Below, one piece after another: positions 8,037 through 17,802 of a DNA stretch of 32,916 nucleotides (position 1 is its first letter; every line of letters begins with the position of its first letter). Origin of the DNA: Acidimicrobiales bacterium (lineage in GTDB: Bacteria; Actinomycetota; Actinomycetes; Mycobacteriales; QHCE01); assembly GCA_003243955.1 (NCBI GenBank), contig QHCE01000064.1, positions 1-32,916 of the forward strand. Reading direction: 5' to 3'. Made by a program: the position numbers and the translations under genes. The notes beneath the pieces are model-generated. The model ran no database searches. It saw nothing but the letters and a program-made list of their open reading frames with translations, and had not been told where the DNA came from.

Positions 8037-8687
8037 TTAAACAAAGGATCGAAGCGCACCGATCGCACGTTCGGTGACGTCCTCCACCGGACCTACCGCG
8101 TCCACTCCAACCAAGATTCCCTGCGCGGCGTAGAAATTAATCAACGGTGCTGTCTGCTTGGTATAGACATCTAGCCTATGCGTGACGGTCTCGGGCCGGT
8201 CATCTTCACGTTGGAATAACTCTCCGCCGCAGCGATCACACACTCCGGCAACAGTGGTGGGATCAAATTCGGTATGCCAAATCTTCCCGCAACCATGACA
8301 GGTGCGACGCCCAGAGAGGCGGCGAATAACTTGATCAGTCTCCACTACCAGTTCCAACACGACATCAAGCTTCACACCGCGCGGCTCAAGCAGCCCGTCG
8401 AGCGCTTCAGCTTGAGAAATCGTGCGCGGAAAACCGTCTAACAAAAATCCATCCGCAGCATCAGGATCGTCGAGCCGCTGCTCGACCATGGCAATGGTCA
8501 CCTCGTCAGGTACGAGTTGACCGGTATCCATAAACTGCTTGGCTTCCAAACCCAGGGGACTTTCATTACCTACATGAGCACGAAAAAGATCACCGGTGGA
8601 AATTTTGGGAATCAAAAAGCGTTCCGAGAGATACTCGGCTTGGGTTCCCTTGCCTGCACCTGGCGGGCCGATGAGCACTAGCCTCAT
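8037..8687 (-). CDS. adk: Adenylate kinase with Cys4 LID
   Basis: Adk catalyses ATP + AMP = 2 ADP. The P-loop [10 protein letters not shown] is at 8-17, the AMP-binding region is [11 protein letters not shown], and the FLLDGFPRT motif is at 81-89. The LID contains four cysteines, Cys130, Cys133, Cys150 and Cys153, in CxxC pairs ([20 protein letters not shown]), which suggests a structural zinc as in many Gram-positive enzymes. At 216 aa it is a long-form kinase. The gene lies between secY and map, its common place in the spc operon. Confidence 0.98.
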   Translation of the reverse strand: MRLVLIGPPGAGKGTQAEYLSERFLIPKISTGDLFRAHVGNESPLGLEAKQFMDTGQLVPDEVTIAMVEQRLDDPDAADGFLLDGFPRTISQAEALDGLLEPRGVKLDVVLELVVETDQVIRRLSGRRTCHGCGKIWHTEFDPTTVAGVCDRCGGELFQREDDRPETVTHRLDVYTKQTAPLINFYAAQGILVGVDAVGPVEDVTERAIGALRSFV

Positions 8688-8740
8688 GTCAACACCGGCC
8701 CCTCACAGCAATCGATGGCAATCAAGGATTCGCGCAGTTT

Positions 8741-8767
8741 GAAAGGCGCCGCGACTTGGCGGCTTTC
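8741..8767. other. Short hairpin in the secY-adk spacer
   Basis: GCCGC (8748-8752) and GCGGC (8759-8763) pair around GACTTG, with GAAA/TTTC extending the stem past a small bulge. No T run follows on the minus strand, so it is more likely a pause or processing hairpin than a terminator. Confidence 0.35.
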
Positions 8768-8781
8768 CATTCCGCAGAACT

Positions 8782-10113
8782 CTATCGAAGAAAGCCCTCG
8801 TAGTTACGTTGCTCAAGCTGACTTTGAATTTGCTTTACGGTTTCCAACCCAACCCCGACCATAATCAGCACCGCGGTGCCACCGAAAGGGAAGTTTTGGG
8901 TATTTTGCGAACCTCCGGCGAGTTCGATGAACAAGTTGGGAAGAATGGCGATCAAGCCCAGATACAACGAACCCGGTAACAACATTCGGCTGATAACGTA
9001 GTCGAAGTATTCAGCCGTTGGGCGTCCGGGGCGTATTCCAGGAACGAAGCCGCCTCGTTTCTTCATATTATCTGCAACTTCAGTCGGGCTGAGCTGAATT
9101 GACGTATAGAAATATGTGAAGAAAATAACCAGCGCGAAGTACAGCAGCATGTGCACCAAACTGTCTGGAGGCTGCACATAGCGCTGAATGAAAAGAGCCA
9201 CCGGGCCAGGATTTTGCCGGTCCCCCAACTGGGCGAGGATCGTTGGCAGGTAAATAAGCGACGTGGCAAAGATGACCGGGATTACACCCGCCGGATTCAC
9301 TTTGATTGGTAAATAGGTAGAGGTGTCGCCATAACTTCGACGACCTACAATTCGACGCGCGTATTGTACTGGGATTCGGCGCTGTGCCTGCTCGATGAAG
9401 ACGACCGCACCGATAACGGCCACACCAATACCGAGCACGATCACAAATACGGTGACGCCCTTGGTGTCGAGAATATTCTTACCCTCGCTGGGAAGCCGGG
9501 CAGCAATAGAGGAGAACATCAGAATCGACATACCATTGCCCACACCACGGTCGGTAATGAGTTCACCAAGCCACATAACCAATGCCGTACCAGCGGTCAT
9601 GGTAAGAATCAGGCCACCAATGGTAAGCGCGTATGGCTGCGCACCTGTATCAGGAATCAGCTCAAGACCCTTGGGGCAGCCGGGAAGCAGATTTCCCGAG
9701 CGTGCTAGAGCAATGATGCCTGCTGACTGCAGGATTGCCAGGCCCACCGTCAAGTAGCGGGTGTATTGAGTAATTTTAGCTTGCCCAGCTTGGCCCTGCT
9801 TTTTAAGCTCTTCAAGCCGCGGAATCACTACCGTCAACAGCTGCAAAATAATGCTGGCCGTGATATACGGCAAAATTCCCAGCGCAAATACGCTCAGCTG
9901 ATAGAGCGCTCCACCGCTGAACAGGTTCAGCAGGGTGAATACACCGGAGTCAGCATTGCGCGCAATATCAACACAGCGTCGTACGTGGTCCACGGAAACG
10001 CCCGGCGAAGGTATCGATGCTCCGATCCGGTAGATCGCGACCACAAGAAGTGTGAATACAATCTTCGAACGCAAATCCGGTGTTCGAAATGCCCGAACAA
10101 AAGCGCCGAGCAC
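8782..10113 (-). CDS. secY: Protein translocase subunit SecY
   Basis: SecY is the membrane channel of the Sec translocon. I chose the GTG at 10113: AGGAGG lies four bases before it, and the family start is MLxAFxxAFRTPDLR-like, as here (LGAFVRAFRTPDLRSK). The upstream TTG would place the ribosome binding site inside the gene. Ten membrane segments are evident. Other landmarks are TLLNLFSGGALYQLSVFALG (plug and second segment) and the cytosolic loop ending with PNPAGVIPVIFATS-like sequence. The C-terminus QLEQRNYEGFLR is typical. Length 443 aa. Confidence 0.97.
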   Translation of the reverse strand: MLGAFVRAFRTPDLRSKIVFTLLVVAIYRIGASIPSPGVSVDHVRRCVDIARNADSGVFTLLNLFSGGALYQLSVFALGILPYITASIILQLLTVVIPRLEELKKQGQAGQAKITQYTRYLTVGLAILQSAGIIALARSGNLLPGCPKGLELIPDTGAQPYALTIGGLILTMTAGTALVMWLGELITDRGVGNGMSILMFSSIAARLPSEGKNILDTKGVTVFVIVLGIGVAVIGAVVFIEQAQRRIPVQYARRIVGRRSYGDTSTYLPIKVNPAGVIPVIFATSLIYLPTILAQLGDRQNPGPVALFIQRYVQPPDSLVHMLLYFALVIFFTYFYTSIQLSPTEVADNMKKRGGFVPGIRPGRPTAEYFDYVISRMLLPGSLYLGLIAILPNLFIELAGGSQNTQNFPFGGTAVLIMVGVGLETVKQIQSQLEQRNYEGFLR

Positions 10114-10197
10114 GTTGCCTCCTGCACTCAAAGGGAATAACTACTAATTACAACCTCAGCGACTAGCTCACAATAAACTGGCTGAGTTCACCTCGAC

Positions 10198-10665
10198 CTA
10201 ATGGCCGGGTGACAGTTTCGTGACACTGCCACCAGCAGCAGTGATTTTGTCTCGAGCGGAGCCGGAAAAAGCATGCACCGTTAGCTCGAAAGCCACGCCA
10301 CCAACGTTCCCGTCACCCAATACTTTGATCAAATCTTTGGACCGCGCAACTCCAGCCGCCACAAGCTCATCTGGACCGACAACGCCACCCTTGGGGAACA
10401 GCGCGCTCAATCGGTCAAGGTTGACAACGGCATAGGAAACTCGAAATGGGTTGGTAAATCCCTTGAGCTTAGGTAACCGCATGTGCAACGGCGTTTGTCC
10501 ACCCTCAAATCGAGCTGGCACGCTGCCTCTCGCCTTGGTTCCCTTGGTTCCTCGCCCCGCGGTCTTTCCTTTGGAGCCTTCACCTCGACCTTTTCGGGTC
10601 TTAGCTTTATTAGAACCAGGAGCTGGTTTTAGGTGGTGCAACTTGAGCGCCCGTGTAACGACCAT
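10198..10665 (-). CDS. rplO: 50S ribosomal protein L15
   Basis: L15 is a late-assembling protein of the 50S core. The Gly/Lys-rich N-terminal extension that threads through 23S rRNA is clear ([20 protein letters not shown]), followed by [20 protein letters not shown]. The C-terminal domain ends [13 protein letters not shown]. 155 aa. GGAGG lies nine bases before the ATG and overlaps the end of rpmD, which supports translational coupling. secY follows after 84 bases. Confidence 0.97.
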   Translation of the reverse strand: MVVTRALKLHHLKPAPGSNKAKTRKGRGEGSKGKTAGRGTKGTKARGSVPARFEGGQTPLHMRLPKLKGFTNPFRVSYAVVNLDRLSALFPKGGVVGPDELVAAGVARSKDLIKVLGDGNVGGVAFELTVHAFSGSARDKITAAGGSVTKLSPGH

Positions 10666-10667
10666 AT

Positions 10668-10943
10668 CTACTTAACCTCCTCGACGGTGACCAGATGCGC
10701 CACTGTCGCTACCATGCCGCGGATTTCAGGTCGATCTTGTTTTACAACGGTGTCGTTGATGCGACGTAGTCCAAGAGTCGTAAGCGTGTCCCGCTGGGAA
10801 GCCCTCGAGCCAATCCGGGAACGAACCTGTGTGACCTTAAGCTTTGTTGTGACTTCAGATTTCGCCGTTCCTTTGGCCTTGACAGGCGTCGCCGCTTTCG
10901 TTGGCACTGCAGGCTTCCTGGATTTTGCTGTTTCGTTTGCCAT
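10668..10943 (-). CDS. rpmD: 50S ribosomal protein L30 with N-terminal extension
   Basis: The L30 core occupies about residues 33-91: [20 protein letters not shown], then [20 protein letters not shown] and a C-terminal helix. L30 is usually about 60 aa; this 91-aa form has ~30 extra N-terminal residues rich in Lys, Ala, Thr and Pro ([17 protein letters not shown]). No closer internal start has a convincing ribosome binding site. It lies between rpsE (3 bases) and rplO (2 bases) in the usual order. Confidence 0.95.
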   Translation of the reverse strand: MANETAKSRKPAVPTKAATPVKAKGTAKSEVTTKLKVTQVRSRIGSRASQRDTLTTLGLRRINDTVVKQDRPEIRGMVATVAHLVTVEEVK

Positions 10944-10946
10944 GGC

Positions 10947-11588
10947 TTAGACCTCCGCCGCTTTACGAGCCCGCAGCATGTACGCCGGAGCTACATCTTC
11001 CAAAGGCAAACCGCGAGCGGCGGCAATCTGCTCAGGCTGCTTGAGCCCCTTGAGTGCCGCAACCGTGGCATGCACGATATTGATCGCATTAGACGAGCCG
11101 AGGCTCTTGCTAAGCACATCGTGAATGCCCGCGCACTCCAGCACCGCTCGAACTGGACCACCAGCAATTACGCCAGTACCCGGGCTCGCCGGCTTGAGCA
11201 GTACCACACCCGCGGCTTCCTCGCCTTGCACCGGGTGCGGAATCGTTGCGGCAATCCGAGGGACCTTGAAGAGCTGCTTTTTGGCTTCTTCGACGCCCTT
11301 GGCAATAGCGGCCGGAACTTCTTTCGCTTTGCCGTAACCAACGCCGACAGTTCCGTTCCCGTCACCCACGACCACGAGCGCGGTGAAGCTGAACCGGCGG
11401 CCACCTTTTACTACCTTGGCCACTCGGTTCACAGTCACCAGGCGCTCGATGAGTGGCGATTTTTCAGCGCTCTGTCCTGAGCGACGATCTCGGCGCGAAC
11501 CGCCTTCACTACCGCGTCCGCCGTCGCGCGCATTGCGGTCAGGACCACCAGTGGCGGCTCCGCCGCTACGGCGCTGCTGAGTCGGCAT
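10947..11588 (-). CDS. rpsE: 30S ribosomal protein S5
   Basis: S5 acts in 30S decoding fidelity and mRNA unwinding. Start chosen at the ATG of [10 protein letters not shown] (11588), with AAGGAG nine bases upstream; the longer frame would add 12 residues. Residues 1-45 are a Gly/Arg-rich tail. The S5 domain shows [20 protein letters not shown] and [20 protein letters not shown], the fidelity-related loop region. The C-terminal domain shows [20 protein letters not shown]. 213 aa. Confidence 0.97.
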   Translation of the reverse strand: MPTQQRRSGGAATGGPDRNARDGGRGSEGGSRRDRRSGQSAEKSPLIERLVTVNRVAKVVKGGRRFSFTALVVVGDGNGTVGVGYGKAKEVPAAIAKGVEEAKKQLFKVPRIAATIPHPVQGEEAAGVVLLKPASPGTGVIAGGPVRAVLECAGIHDVLSKSLGSSNAINIVHATVAALKGLKQPEQIAAARGLPLEDVAPAYMLRARKAAEV

Positions 11589-11660
11589 GAAAGTTTCTCC
11601 TTGATTGGTGTAAACGTCTGTCACATGTAAATATCTGTGACAACGCTGCTAACTATGCTG

Positions 11661-12071
11661 TTAAAACTTAAGGCCAGCTTCGCGCGCCGCGTCAGCCAGC
11701 GCGGCGAGCCGACCATGGTAGGCATTACCACTGCGGTCAAATACCACTGTGGTAATGCCAGCCTGCTGCGCTCGCTGCCCGATCAACGCGCCGACCGCAG
11801 TAGCTTTGGCTTTTTTATCGCCGTCAGCCGACCGGATGTCGGTTTCCATACTGGAAGCCGACACGAGAGTACGAATCGCGACGTCATCGACAAGCTGAAC
11901 AAACACATGACGCAGCGACCGAGTAACCACCAGGCGCGGACGGTCTGCCGTGCCACGGATCTTCTTCCGCAACCGGAAATGCCGCCGTGCTCGGGAAATC
12001 CGCCGTTCCGCTGCGGCGCTACGGCCGCCCGAACCACGAGCATCCGCGCGATGTAACAGCGTGGCACCCAT
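11661..12071 (-). CDS. rplR: 50S ribosomal protein L18
   Basis: L18 binds 5S rRNA with L5 and L25. Visible are [20 protein letters not shown], the [12 protein letters not shown] strand, and the C-terminal [20 protein letters not shown] followed by REAGLKF. 136 aa, a little longer than the ~120 usual, with an N-terminal extension of about 20 residues. The ATG directly abuts the rplF stop (TAAATG), so translation is probably coupled. Confidence 0.97.
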   Translation of the reverse strand: MGATLLHRADARGSGGRSAAAERRISRARRHFRLRKKIRGTADRPRLVVTRSLRHVFVQLVDDVAIRTLVSASSMETDIRSADGDKKAKATAVGALIGQRAQQAGITTVVFDRSGNAYHGRLAALADAAREAGLKF

Positions 12072-12611
12072 TTACTTACCTGCCTTTCCAGCTTTGCGCA
12101 GGATCGTTTCGCCTTGGTAGCGGAGACCCTTGTTCTTATACGGGTCGTCCTTACGCAGCTTCCGAATCTTGGAAGCAACTTCACCTACCAGCTGCTTGTC
12201 GATACCTTCGACAACAAATTCTGTGGGCTTGAGTACCCGGAACGTCACTCCGTCGGGTGCTTTGATCAGCACAGGGTGGCTGTACCCTAGGTTGAACTCC
12301 AAGCTCAAACCCTTGAGCTGCACCCGGTAACCCGTACCAAGAATTTCCATGGGGATCGAATAACCCTCGGTGACTCCGGTAATCATGTTGGCGACTAACG
12401 TGCGAGTCAAGCCGTGCCGCTCTTTGGCAATCCGCTCGTCGTTGGGGCGCTTAACGATTAACTGGGTCGCTTCGCGCTCCACAACAATTGGCTCGGGCAC
12501 GGTCAAGCTGAGCGCGCCTTTGGGGCCCTTTACAGCGACAGCACCAGCGTTGCCGAGGTCAACCTCGACACCAGCCGGTACATCGATTGCGCGACGTCCA
12601 ATACGTGACAT
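12072..12611 (-). CDS. rplF: 50S ribosomal protein L6
   Basis: L6 lies near the sarcin-ricin loop and the factor-binding site. I chose the ATG of [20 protein letters not shown] (12611), with AGGGG ten bases upstream; a GTG three codons earlier lacks room for a binding site. The two L6 repeats are visible, with the C-terminal signature [20 protein letters not shown]. 179 aa, normal. rpsH ends 11 bases upstream. Confidence 0.97.
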   Translation of the reverse strand: MSRIGRRAIDVPAGVEVDLGNAGAVAVKGPKGALSLTVPEPIVVEREATQLIVKRPNDERIAKERHGLTRTLVANMITGVTEGYSIPMEILGTGYRVQLKGLSLEFNLGYSHPVLIKAPDGVTFRVLKPTEFVVEGIDKQLVGEVASKIRKLRKDDPYKNKGLRYQGETILRKAGKAGK

Positions 12612-12622
12612 GTGTGGCACCC

Positions 12623-13027
12623 CTACCAGACGTAGGCGAGAACTTCCCCGCCTACTTTCTTCTTCATGGCTTGCCGATCAGTCATCAAGCCCGACGATGT
12701 GGAGATGATGGCCACTCCCAAGCCGCCGAGTACTTTCGGCAAATTGTTGGAGTTGGCGTATACCCGAAGGCCGGGCTTAGAGACGCGGCGAAGGCCGGCG
12801 ATGCTGCGCTCACGAGACGGGCCGTACTTCAGCTGCAGCACAAGCGCTTTACGCACAACGTCCTGGGCGTGCTCAACATTCCACGAAGCTATGTAACCCT
12901 GTTCGCGAAGAATGTCGGCGACTCTCGCCTTGAGCTTGGAGTAAGGCATGGAGACCTGGTCATGAAATGCTGAATTCGCATTCCGCAGCCGAGTCAGCAT
13001 GTCCGCTATTGGGTCGGTCATCGTCAT
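12623..13027 (-). CDS. rpsH: 30S ribosomal protein S8
   Basis: S8 binds the central domain of 16S rRNA. In E. coli it also represses the spc operon by binding an mRNA copy of its site. The start [20 protein letters not shown] is standard and has AGGAG about seven bases upstream. The C-terminal [20 protein letters not shown] motif binds RNA. 134 aa. A 194-base spacer separates it from rpsN, long for this operon. Confidence 0.97.
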   Translation of the reverse strand: MTMTDPIADMLTRLRNANSAFHDQVSMPYSKLKARVADILREQGYIASWNVEHAQDVVRKALVLQLKYGPSRERSIAGLRRVSKPGLRVYANSNNLPKVLGGLGVAIISTSSGLMTDRQAMKKKVGGEVLAYVW

Positions 13028-13221
13028 GAGCGGGCTCCTATCGTGAGCACACCACAGGAGCGCAGTGAGAGGAGTTTGCGGGCTGGCATTGTCATTGTAA
13101 AAGTTAAGCCTTTCTCGCCGGGGTTCCGCAGTGCGGCCTACAGCGAAGCGGGAGTTGCATGTTACTAATCAGCTTTTTCAGACTGACTTGGTAACGATCA
13201 GCTCAGTTGGAGAAGTTGTAG
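13028..13221. other. rpsN-rpsH spacer with hairpin
   Basis: 194 bases without a gene. TGGTAAC (13189-13195) and GTTACCA (13221-13227) pair across a 25-base loop next to the rpsN stop, again a hairpin after a gene end. A short CCGCA/TGCGG stem lies near 13125-13137, and ATCAGCT occurs twice (13168, 13197). The three-copy repeat is not present. In E. coli S8 control acts at rplE, and I see no evident S8-site mimic here. Confidence 0.4.
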
Positions 13222-13407
13222 TTACCAGGAAGACTTGGTGATACCGGGCAGCTCGCCGGCGTGTGCCATCTCGCGGAAGCAGATACGGCAGAGCTTAAAC
13301 TTGCGGTATACCGCACGAGGACGACCACACCGTGCACAACGAGTGTAACCCCGCACCTTGAACTTCGGTTTGCGGGCTGCCTTTTCTACCAGCGCCTTCT
13401 TTGCCAT
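13222..13407 (-). CDS. rpsZ: 30S ribosomal protein S14, zinc-ribbon type
   Basis: This is the short (61 aa), zinc-binding S14 also called RpsN type Z. Zinc ligands are Cys24, Cys27, Cys40 and Cys43 ([26 protein letters not shown]). It ends with the conserved [12 protein letters not shown] zinc-free paralogue, if the genome has one, would be elsewhere. GGGGAG lies about eight bases upstream of the ATG, and the gene follows rplE with three bases between. Confidence 0.97.
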   Translation of the reverse strand: MAKKALVEKAARKPKFKVRGYTRCARCGRPRAVYRKFKLCRICFREMAHAGELPGITKSSW

Positions 13408-13410
13408 GGT

Positions 13411-14025
13411 CTAGCTCCCCTCGCTGAATCCACTGAACGGAAAGCCCAGTGCGCGTAGCAGCGCTCGACCTTCGTCGTCGGTTTTGGCCGTGGTTACGAC
13501 CGTGATGTCCATGCCGCGCGGGCGATCGATGGAGTCAATGTTGATCTCGTGAAACATCGACTGCTCGGTTAGCCCAAACGTGTAGTTGCCGTTACCGTCG
13601 AATTGTTTGGCTGACAAACCACGAAAATCTCGGATACGCGGCAGCGCCAAGGCAAGCAAGCGATCCAAGAACTCCCACATCCGCGCTCCACGCAGCGTGG
13701 ATTTAGCGCCGATCACCTGTCCTTCGCGCAGCTTGAACTGAGCGATCGATTTGGTTGCTTTGCGTAGCTGGGGCTTCTGACCAGTAATGACGGTCAGGTC
13801 AGAGATCGCACCCCCGATGAGCTTGGCGTCACGAGCAGCCTCACCCACACCCATATTGACCACAATCTTGGTCACGGTGGGCACCTGCATTACGTTGACG
13901 TAGCCGAATTGCTTAGTCAACGCTGGCACGATCTCTTTCACGTAGCGCAGTTTTAACCGAGGCGCAGGAATATCCTGCGCGAAATGTTGGTCGGCTTTGG
14001 AGTCGGATACGGCTGTGGGAGCCAT
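13411..14025 (-). CDS. rplE: 50S ribosomal protein L5
   Basis: L5 binds 5S rRNA and contacts P-site tRNA. The core has [20 protein letters not shown], the [20 protein letters not shown] loop, and [20 protein letters not shown]. It ends [21 protein letters not shown]-like. 204 aa, about 20 longer than E. coli owing to an N-terminal extension ([18 protein letters not shown]). Its ATG overlaps the rplX stop by one base (TGATG), a coupling arrangement. Confidence 0.98.
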   Translation of the reverse strand: MAPTAVSDSKADQHFAQDIPAPRLKLRYVKEIVPALTKQFGYVNVMQVPTVTKIVVNMGVGEAARDAKLIGGAISDLTVITGQKPQLRKATKSIAQFKLREGQVIGAKSTLRGARMWEFLDRLLALALPRIRDFRGLSAKQFDGNGNYTFGLTEQSMFHEINIDSIDRPRGMDITVVTTAKTDDEGRALLRALGFPFSGFSEGS

Positions 14026-14366
14026 CAGTCAATGTCCTTACCGTCGTTACGCGCCACACGAATCTTCTTGGTCCGTGTGACGCCTGCTGCGTCCTGTGCT
14101 TCTTCAAAGCGGTAGCCCACCCGAGTGGGCTTACCATTAGGGCCGACCACCATGACATTGCTTACCTGAATTGGCGCTTCCTGAGTGATGATGCCGCCGT
14201 TCTTGGAGCCCCGTTGGCTAGTCGCCACCTTGGTGTGTTTGGTGACGAAATTGACGCCCTCGACAATCACTTTGCCTCGGTCTGGATAAGCCACCAGTAC
14301 GGTGCCCCTGGCTCCTTTGTCTTTACCCGCGATGACCTCGACGGCGTCGCCTTTTTTAACCTTCAT
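14025..14366 (-). CDS. rplX: 50S ribosomal protein L24
   Basis: L24 initiates assembly of the 50S subunit. The KOW motif [20 protein letters not shown] is at residues 4-23, followed by [19 protein letters not shown] chose the ATG at 14366 (MKVKKGD, the family start) with GGAGG ten bases upstream. A GTG at 14372, which overlaps the rplN stop as GTGA, is a real alternative and would add two residues. 113 aa. Confidence 0.96.
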   Translation of the reverse strand: MKVKKGDAVEVIAGKDKGARGTVLVAYPDRGKVIVEGVNFVTKHTKVATSQRGSKNGGIITQEAPIQVSNVMVVGPNGKPTRVGYRFEEAQDAAGVTRTKKIRVARNDGKDID

Positions 14367-14368
14367 GC

Positions 14369-14737
14369 TCACAACACCTCCGGCGCGAGCGAAATAATTC
14401 GCATGAACTTCTTATCGCGCAGCTCACGGCCGACTGGGCCGAAGATGCGAGTCCCCCGAGGATCTCCGCCATCTTTAATCAGTACAGCGGCGTTCTCGTC
14501 AAATCTGATGTAGGAACCATCGGGACGGCGGCGCTCCTTCACGGTACGCACAACAACCGCCTTGACCACATCCCCGCGCTTGACCGCGGCACCGGGTATA
14601 GCATCCTTAACGGTGCCAACCACAATGTCGCCAATACCGGCATACCGTCGGCCAGACCCACCGAGCACCCGAATACACAAGATCTCTCGAGCACCAGTAT
14701 TGTCCGCGACTCGCAGCCGCGACTCCTGCTGAATCAT
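14369..14737 (-). CDS. rplN: 50S ribosomal protein L14
   Basis: L14 forms an intersubunit bridge and is the binding site of the silencing factor RsfS. It starts [20 protein letters not shown] and contains [20 protein letters not shown] and [20 protein letters not shown]. It has the standard length of 122 aa and no odd residues. It lies 13 bases downstream of rpsQ and overlaps the beginning of rplX. Confidence 0.98.
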   Translation of the reverse strand: MIQQESRLRVADNTGAREILCIRVLGGSGRRYAGIGDIVVGTVKDAIPGAAVKRGDVVKAVVVRTVKERRRPDGSYIRFDENAAVLIKDGGDPRGTRIFGPVGRELRDKKFMRIISLAPEVL

Positions 14738-14750
14738 TTCCTACTCGCCT

Positions 14751-15086
14751 TCACTGTGCTTTTTCGAGAATCTGCACGACTCGCCAGCGCTTGGTGGCCG
14801 ACAGTGGCCGAGTTTCCATCAGTGACACGCGGTCACCCATGCCGCACTCGTTGTTTTCATCGTGTGCCTTGAATTTCTTGCTGCGGCGCATAACCTTCTT
14901 GTACAACCGGTGCTTGACTCGATCTTCAACCTCGACAACCACTGTCTTATTCATTTTGTCACTGACCACATAACCCTCGCGGACCTTCCGGTTCGCGCGA
15001 GACTCAGAGTTGTCAGACTGTGGCTGCACAGATTTTGATTGCACAGATTTTGGCTGTACAGCTTTAGCGCTTGCCGTAGTACTCAC
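14751..15086 (-). CDS. rpsQ: 30S ribosomal protein S17 with repeat-like N-terminal extension
   Basis: The S17 OB-fold core ([20 protein letters not shown], then [20 protein letters not shown]) spans about residues 35-111 and binds 16S rRNA. The first ~33 residues are an extension with near-repeats of K/S-x-VQPKS ([17 protein letters not shown]), also visible as repeats of AAATCTGTGCA-like DNA, which suggests slippage. 111 aa compared with ~84 in E. coli. The GTG start overlaps the rpmC stop (GTGA). Confidence 0.96.
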   Translation of the reverse strand: MSTTASAKAVQPKSVQSKSVQPQSDNSESRANRKVREGYVVSDKMNKTVVVEVEDRVKHRLYKKVMRRSKKFKAHDENNECGMGDRVSLMETRPLSATKRWRVVQILEKAQ

Positions 15087-15448
15087 GCGTTCACCTCTTC
15101 CTTGGTCTCAGCTTTGGCTGAACCTTTCGGCACTGAGCTATCTGACTCAGAGCCGCTACTGGGTTGTTCAGGTTCCTTAGCGGTGCTTTCTGCCTGCTTG
15201 GGCAGGGCAGTTGGTCCAACCGCCGCAGGGGCGACCGCGATACCTAGCTCGCGCTCTCGCAGTACAGTGTAGATGCGGGCGATATCAGTCCGCACCACAC
15301 GTAGCCGGTGGTTGCTCTGCAGCTGGCCAGTCGCCGATTGAAACCGGAGATTAAACAACTCTTCTTTGGATTCGCGAAGCTTAGTAGAGAGCTCGTCGTC
15401 GGCAAGCTCGCGCAACTGCGCAGCCACCTGATTTGGGCCGCTTGACAT
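15083..15448 (-). CDS. rpmC: 50S ribosomal protein L29 with long C-terminal tail
   Basis: L29 lies at the tunnel exit and helps bind trigger factor and SRP. The core is residues ~5-70: [55 protein letters not shown]. Residues ~75-121 are a Ser/Glu/Pro/Ala-rich tail, so the protein is nearly twice the usual 60-70 aa. The ATG overlaps the rplP stop by one base (TGATG). Confidence 0.95.
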   Translation of the reverse strand: MSSGPNQVAAQLRELADDELSTKLRESKEELFNLRFQSATGQLQSNHRLRVVRTDIARIYTVLRERELGIAVAPAAVGPTALPKQAESTAKEPEQPSSGSESDSSVPKGSAKAETKEEVNA

Positions 15449-15873
15449 CAGACCTCACCTATTTCTCGCTGCACGATCCGACACTTGATGGGCAGCTTGT
15501 GAATTGCCCGAGTCAAAGCAGTACGAGCAACCTGATCGTTGGGAAACGACAGCTCAAACATGACCCGGCCGGGCTTAACGTTGGCTACCCACCATTCTGG
15601 TGAGCCTTTACCGGAACCCATGCGTGTCTCAGCAGGCTTCTTAGTCAACGCATGATCGGGGAAGATCGTGATCCACACCTTACCTCCGCGGCGAATGTGT
15701 CGCGTAATCGCGATACGAGCGGATTCGATCTGCCGGTTGGTAATGTATGCCTGTTCTAACGCTTGAATGCCATATTCACCGAACGATACTTTCGTGCCGC
15801 CCTTAGCTTTTCCAGCTCGCTTAGGCTTATGTGGCTTGCGAAACCCCTTCGGGGGGCGTTTTGGCGACAGCAT
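15448..15873 (-). CDS. rplP: 50S ribosomal protein L16
   Basis: L16 organises the A-site region near the peptidyl transferase centre. The start [20 protein letters not shown] is fixed by AGGAGG seven bases before the ATG at 15873; the frame continues far upstream only as an antiparallel shadow of rpsC. The core [20 protein letters not shown], the loop [20 protein letters not shown] and the end [15 protein letters not shown] are typical. 141 aa, with a slightly longer Lys/Pro-rich N-terminus than relatives. Confidence 0.97.
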   Translation of the reverse strand: MLSPKRPPKGFRKPHKPKRAGKAKGGTKVSFGEYGIQALEQAYITNRQIESARIAITRHIRRGGKVWITIFPDHALTKKPAETRMGSGKGSPEWWVANVKPGRVMFELSFPNDQVARTALTRAIHKLPIKCRIVQREIGEV

Positions 15874-15874
15874 G

Positions 15875-16732
15875 TCAGCCCTCCTGAACTGCGGTCGTAG
15901 CTTGACCAGCACCGGCCAGTGCCGCCGCAGGCACCGGCGCGACGGGGGTCGAAGTAGGTCCTGATTCTGGCTCGACAGCTGGACGCGCGCTAGGCGAGCT
16001 TGATTGACTAGATAGACTGCGATCGGCTGGCTTGCGACGGCTGTTACGGCGCTGCTGCTGCGCGATCCGTGCCGCGGCTTCAGCCGCCTCACGCTCGGCG
16101 CGGCTACGCACGATGTCGCCCTTGTAGATCCAGACCTTTACCCCGATACGACCAAATGTGGTTCGTGCCTCATAAAAGCCGTAGTCGATGTTCGCCCGCA
16201 ATGTGTGCAGCGGTACTCGGCCTTCACGGTAAAACTCCGAGCGGCTCATCTCCGCTCCGCCAAGACGGCCGGCGCATTGCACCCGGATACCTTTTACGCC
16301 GGGGCCGCGCATTGCAGATTGCATGGCTTTGCGCATAGCGCGCCGGAAGCTCACCCGGCTGGATAGCTGCTCGGCAACGCCTTGCGCCACCAGCTGAGAA
16401 TCAGATTCGGGGTTTTTGACCTCGAGGATATTGAGCTGCACTTGCTTACTCGTAAGCTTTTCCAGCTCGCCTCGAATGCGGTCGGCCTCGGCCCCGCGAC
16501 GCCCAATCACGATGCCAGGACGTGCCGTGTGAATGTCCACACGTACTCGATCACGGGTGCGCTCAATCTCGACACGGGAGATGCCGGCACGTTCCATGCC
16601 GCTGCCGAGCATGCGGCGAATACCCACGTCTTCGGCCACGTAAGCGGAGTACAGCTTGTCGGCGTACCAACGAGATTTCCACTCGGTGGTGATACCTAAG
16701 CGAAACCCGTACGGGTTGACTTTCTGGCCCAT
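15875..16732 (-). CDS. rpsC: 30S ribosomal protein S3
   Basis: S3 lines the mRNA entry tunnel and has helicase activity with S4 and S5. It starts [20 protein letters not shown]; the KH domain shows [20 protein letters not shown], and the C-terminal domain [20 protein letters not shown]. Residues ~215-285 are an Ala/Ser/Pro-rich tail, giving 285 aa compared with ~233 in E. coli. The ATG overlaps the rplV stop (TAATG). Confidence 0.98.
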   Translation of the reverse strand: MGQKVNPYGFRLGITTEWKSRWYADKLYSAYVAEDVGIRRMLGSGMERAGISRVEIERTRDRVRVDIHTARPGIVIGRRGAEADRIRGELEKLTSKQVQLNILEVKNPESDSQLVAQGVAEQLSSRVSFRRAMRKAMQSAMRGPGVKGIRVQCAGRLGGAEMSRSEFYREGRVPLHTLRANIDYGFYEARTTFGRIGVKVWIYKGDIVRSRAEREAAEAAARIAQQQRRNSRRKPADRSLSSQSSSPSARPAVEPESGPTSTPVAPVPAAALAGAGQATTAVQEG

Positions 16733-17373
16733 TATTTCTGGCCTCCCTCGTCCGCGGCAGCGGAAATGTTGTGAGTAGCGGCAGCGGAGCTAGTTGAATC
16801 TGTCGCCGTAGTCGAAGTATCGGATGCCTTTTTGGCAGCCTTCTTCGGGGTGGAATTGCCGGTTAAACTTTTAGCAGAACCCTTGGCGACGGCAGCTTTG
16901 GATGTATCGGCTGGGCGCTGAGCGTTGCCTTTAATAGAGCGTTTGCCGCTCACCCGCGCACTTCGGCCTGCCTTGGTAGCCTCAACGCTTTCCACCACGA
17001 CAGTGATATGACAGCTACGTTTGAGGATCCGATATGCCCGGCCTTGGGCCCGCGGCTGAATTCGCTTCAGGGTGGGACCTTCATCCACGAATGCACTAGA
17101 AACTAACAGCAGCTCAGGATCGAGTCGCTCATTGTTCTCGGCGTTAGCTACAGCACTGGCCAAAACCTTCGCAATGGGTTGGCTGGCTGCTTGCGGCGCA
17201 AAACGCAGCGCGGCCATGGCCTCACTTGTAGTTAAGCCTCGTATCAGGTTAATCACCCGCCGCGCTTTCGACGCCGAGATGCGCACAAAACGTGCCTGCG
17301 CGAAGGCTCCTGGGGCGTCGCCCAGTAGTCGCTCGCGACGTGCGTTTGGCCGCTCGCCCTCGATCACTGCCAT
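16732..17373 (-). CDS. rplV: 50S ribosomal protein L22 with long C-terminal tail
   Basis: L22 lines the peptide exit tunnel, and changes in its beta-hairpin affect macrolide sensitivity. The core is residues ~25-135: [40 protein letters not shown], and the hairpin [20 protein letters not shown]. After ~residue 135 a tail of almost 80 residues rich in Ala, Lys, Ser and Thr follows (213 aa in all). The site before the ATG is a weak AGAGAGA. A 136-base spacer with repeat copy B separates it from rpsS. Confidence 0.96.
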   Translation of the reverse strand: MAVIEGERPNARRERLLGDAPGAFAQARFVRISASKARRVINLIRGLTTSEAMAALRFAPQAASQPIAKVLASAVANAENNERLDPELLLVSSAFVDEGPTLKRIQPRAQGRAYRILKRSCHITVVVESVEATKAGRSARVSGKRSIKGNAQRPADTSKAAVAKGSAKSLTGNSTPKKAAKKASDTSTTATDSTSSAAATHNISAAADEGGQK

Positions 17374-17410
17374 TGTCTCTCTCTTTTAGTCTCGTAGTTC
17401 CAGTTTCCTA

Positions 17411-17511
17411 GAACGCCGTCAGTAGGTTACTGCCAAGGCCGCAGAAGCCGCCGCGTACGAAAGAGTACGCAAGGCGACGAGAACACCGGCAGGAGCCTAC
17501 TGGCGGCGTTC
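17411..17511. repeat. Hairpin-nested intergenic repeat, copy B
   Basis: The 63-bp core is 17430-17492, starting CTGCCAAGGCCGCAG and ending GACGAGAACACCGGCAG. Its inner stem is GCGTAC/GTACGC (17453-17458, 17465-17470) around GAAAGA. The private outer stem is GAACGCCGTCAGTAGG (17411-17426) / CCTACTGGCGGCGTTC (17496-17511), paired over all 16 positions if one G-U is allowed. Three unpaired bases on each side join it to the core. The right arm overlaps the rpsS stop codon. Same orientation as copy A. Confidence 0.9.
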
Positions 17512-17791
17512 AGCGGCGGGATGACTTGCGGTCTTCCTTATCATGGCCTCTGAACGTTCGGGTAGGCGCGAACTCACCAAGCTTGTGCCCCACCATCGAT
17601 TCAGCGACAAACACGGGAACGTGCTTGCGACCGTCATGCACGGCAAGGGTCAATCCAAGCATGTCCGGAATGATCGTGGAGCGCCGTGACCACGTTTTGA
17701 TCACAGACTTGGCCTTCGTTGCGATCGCCACCTGCACCTTTTTGAGCAAATGATCATCAACGAAGGGTCCCTTTTTCACACTGCGTGGCAT
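17510..17791 (-). CDS. rpsS: 30S ribosomal protein S19
   Basis: S19 lies in the 30S head and contacts S13 and the A-site finger. It begins [20 protein letters not shown] and contains [40 protein letters not shown] and [10 protein letters not shown]. 93 aa, standard. Its last codons form one arm of the large hairpin of repeat copy B, so folding of that hairpin could affect the 3' end of this reading frame. Confidence 0.98.
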   Translation of the reverse strand: MPRSVKKGPFVDDHLLKKVQVAIATKAKSVIKTWSRRSTIIPDMLGLTLAVHDGRKHVPVFVAESMVGHKLGEFAPTRTFRGHDKEDRKSSRR

Positions 17792-17802
17792 TGCGTTGTA
17801 CC

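Noticed and set aside
15874-16092. 73-codon upstream extension of rplP
   Set aside because: It overlaps rpsC in another frame, and AGGAGG directly precedes the ATG at 15873, which matches the L16 family start.
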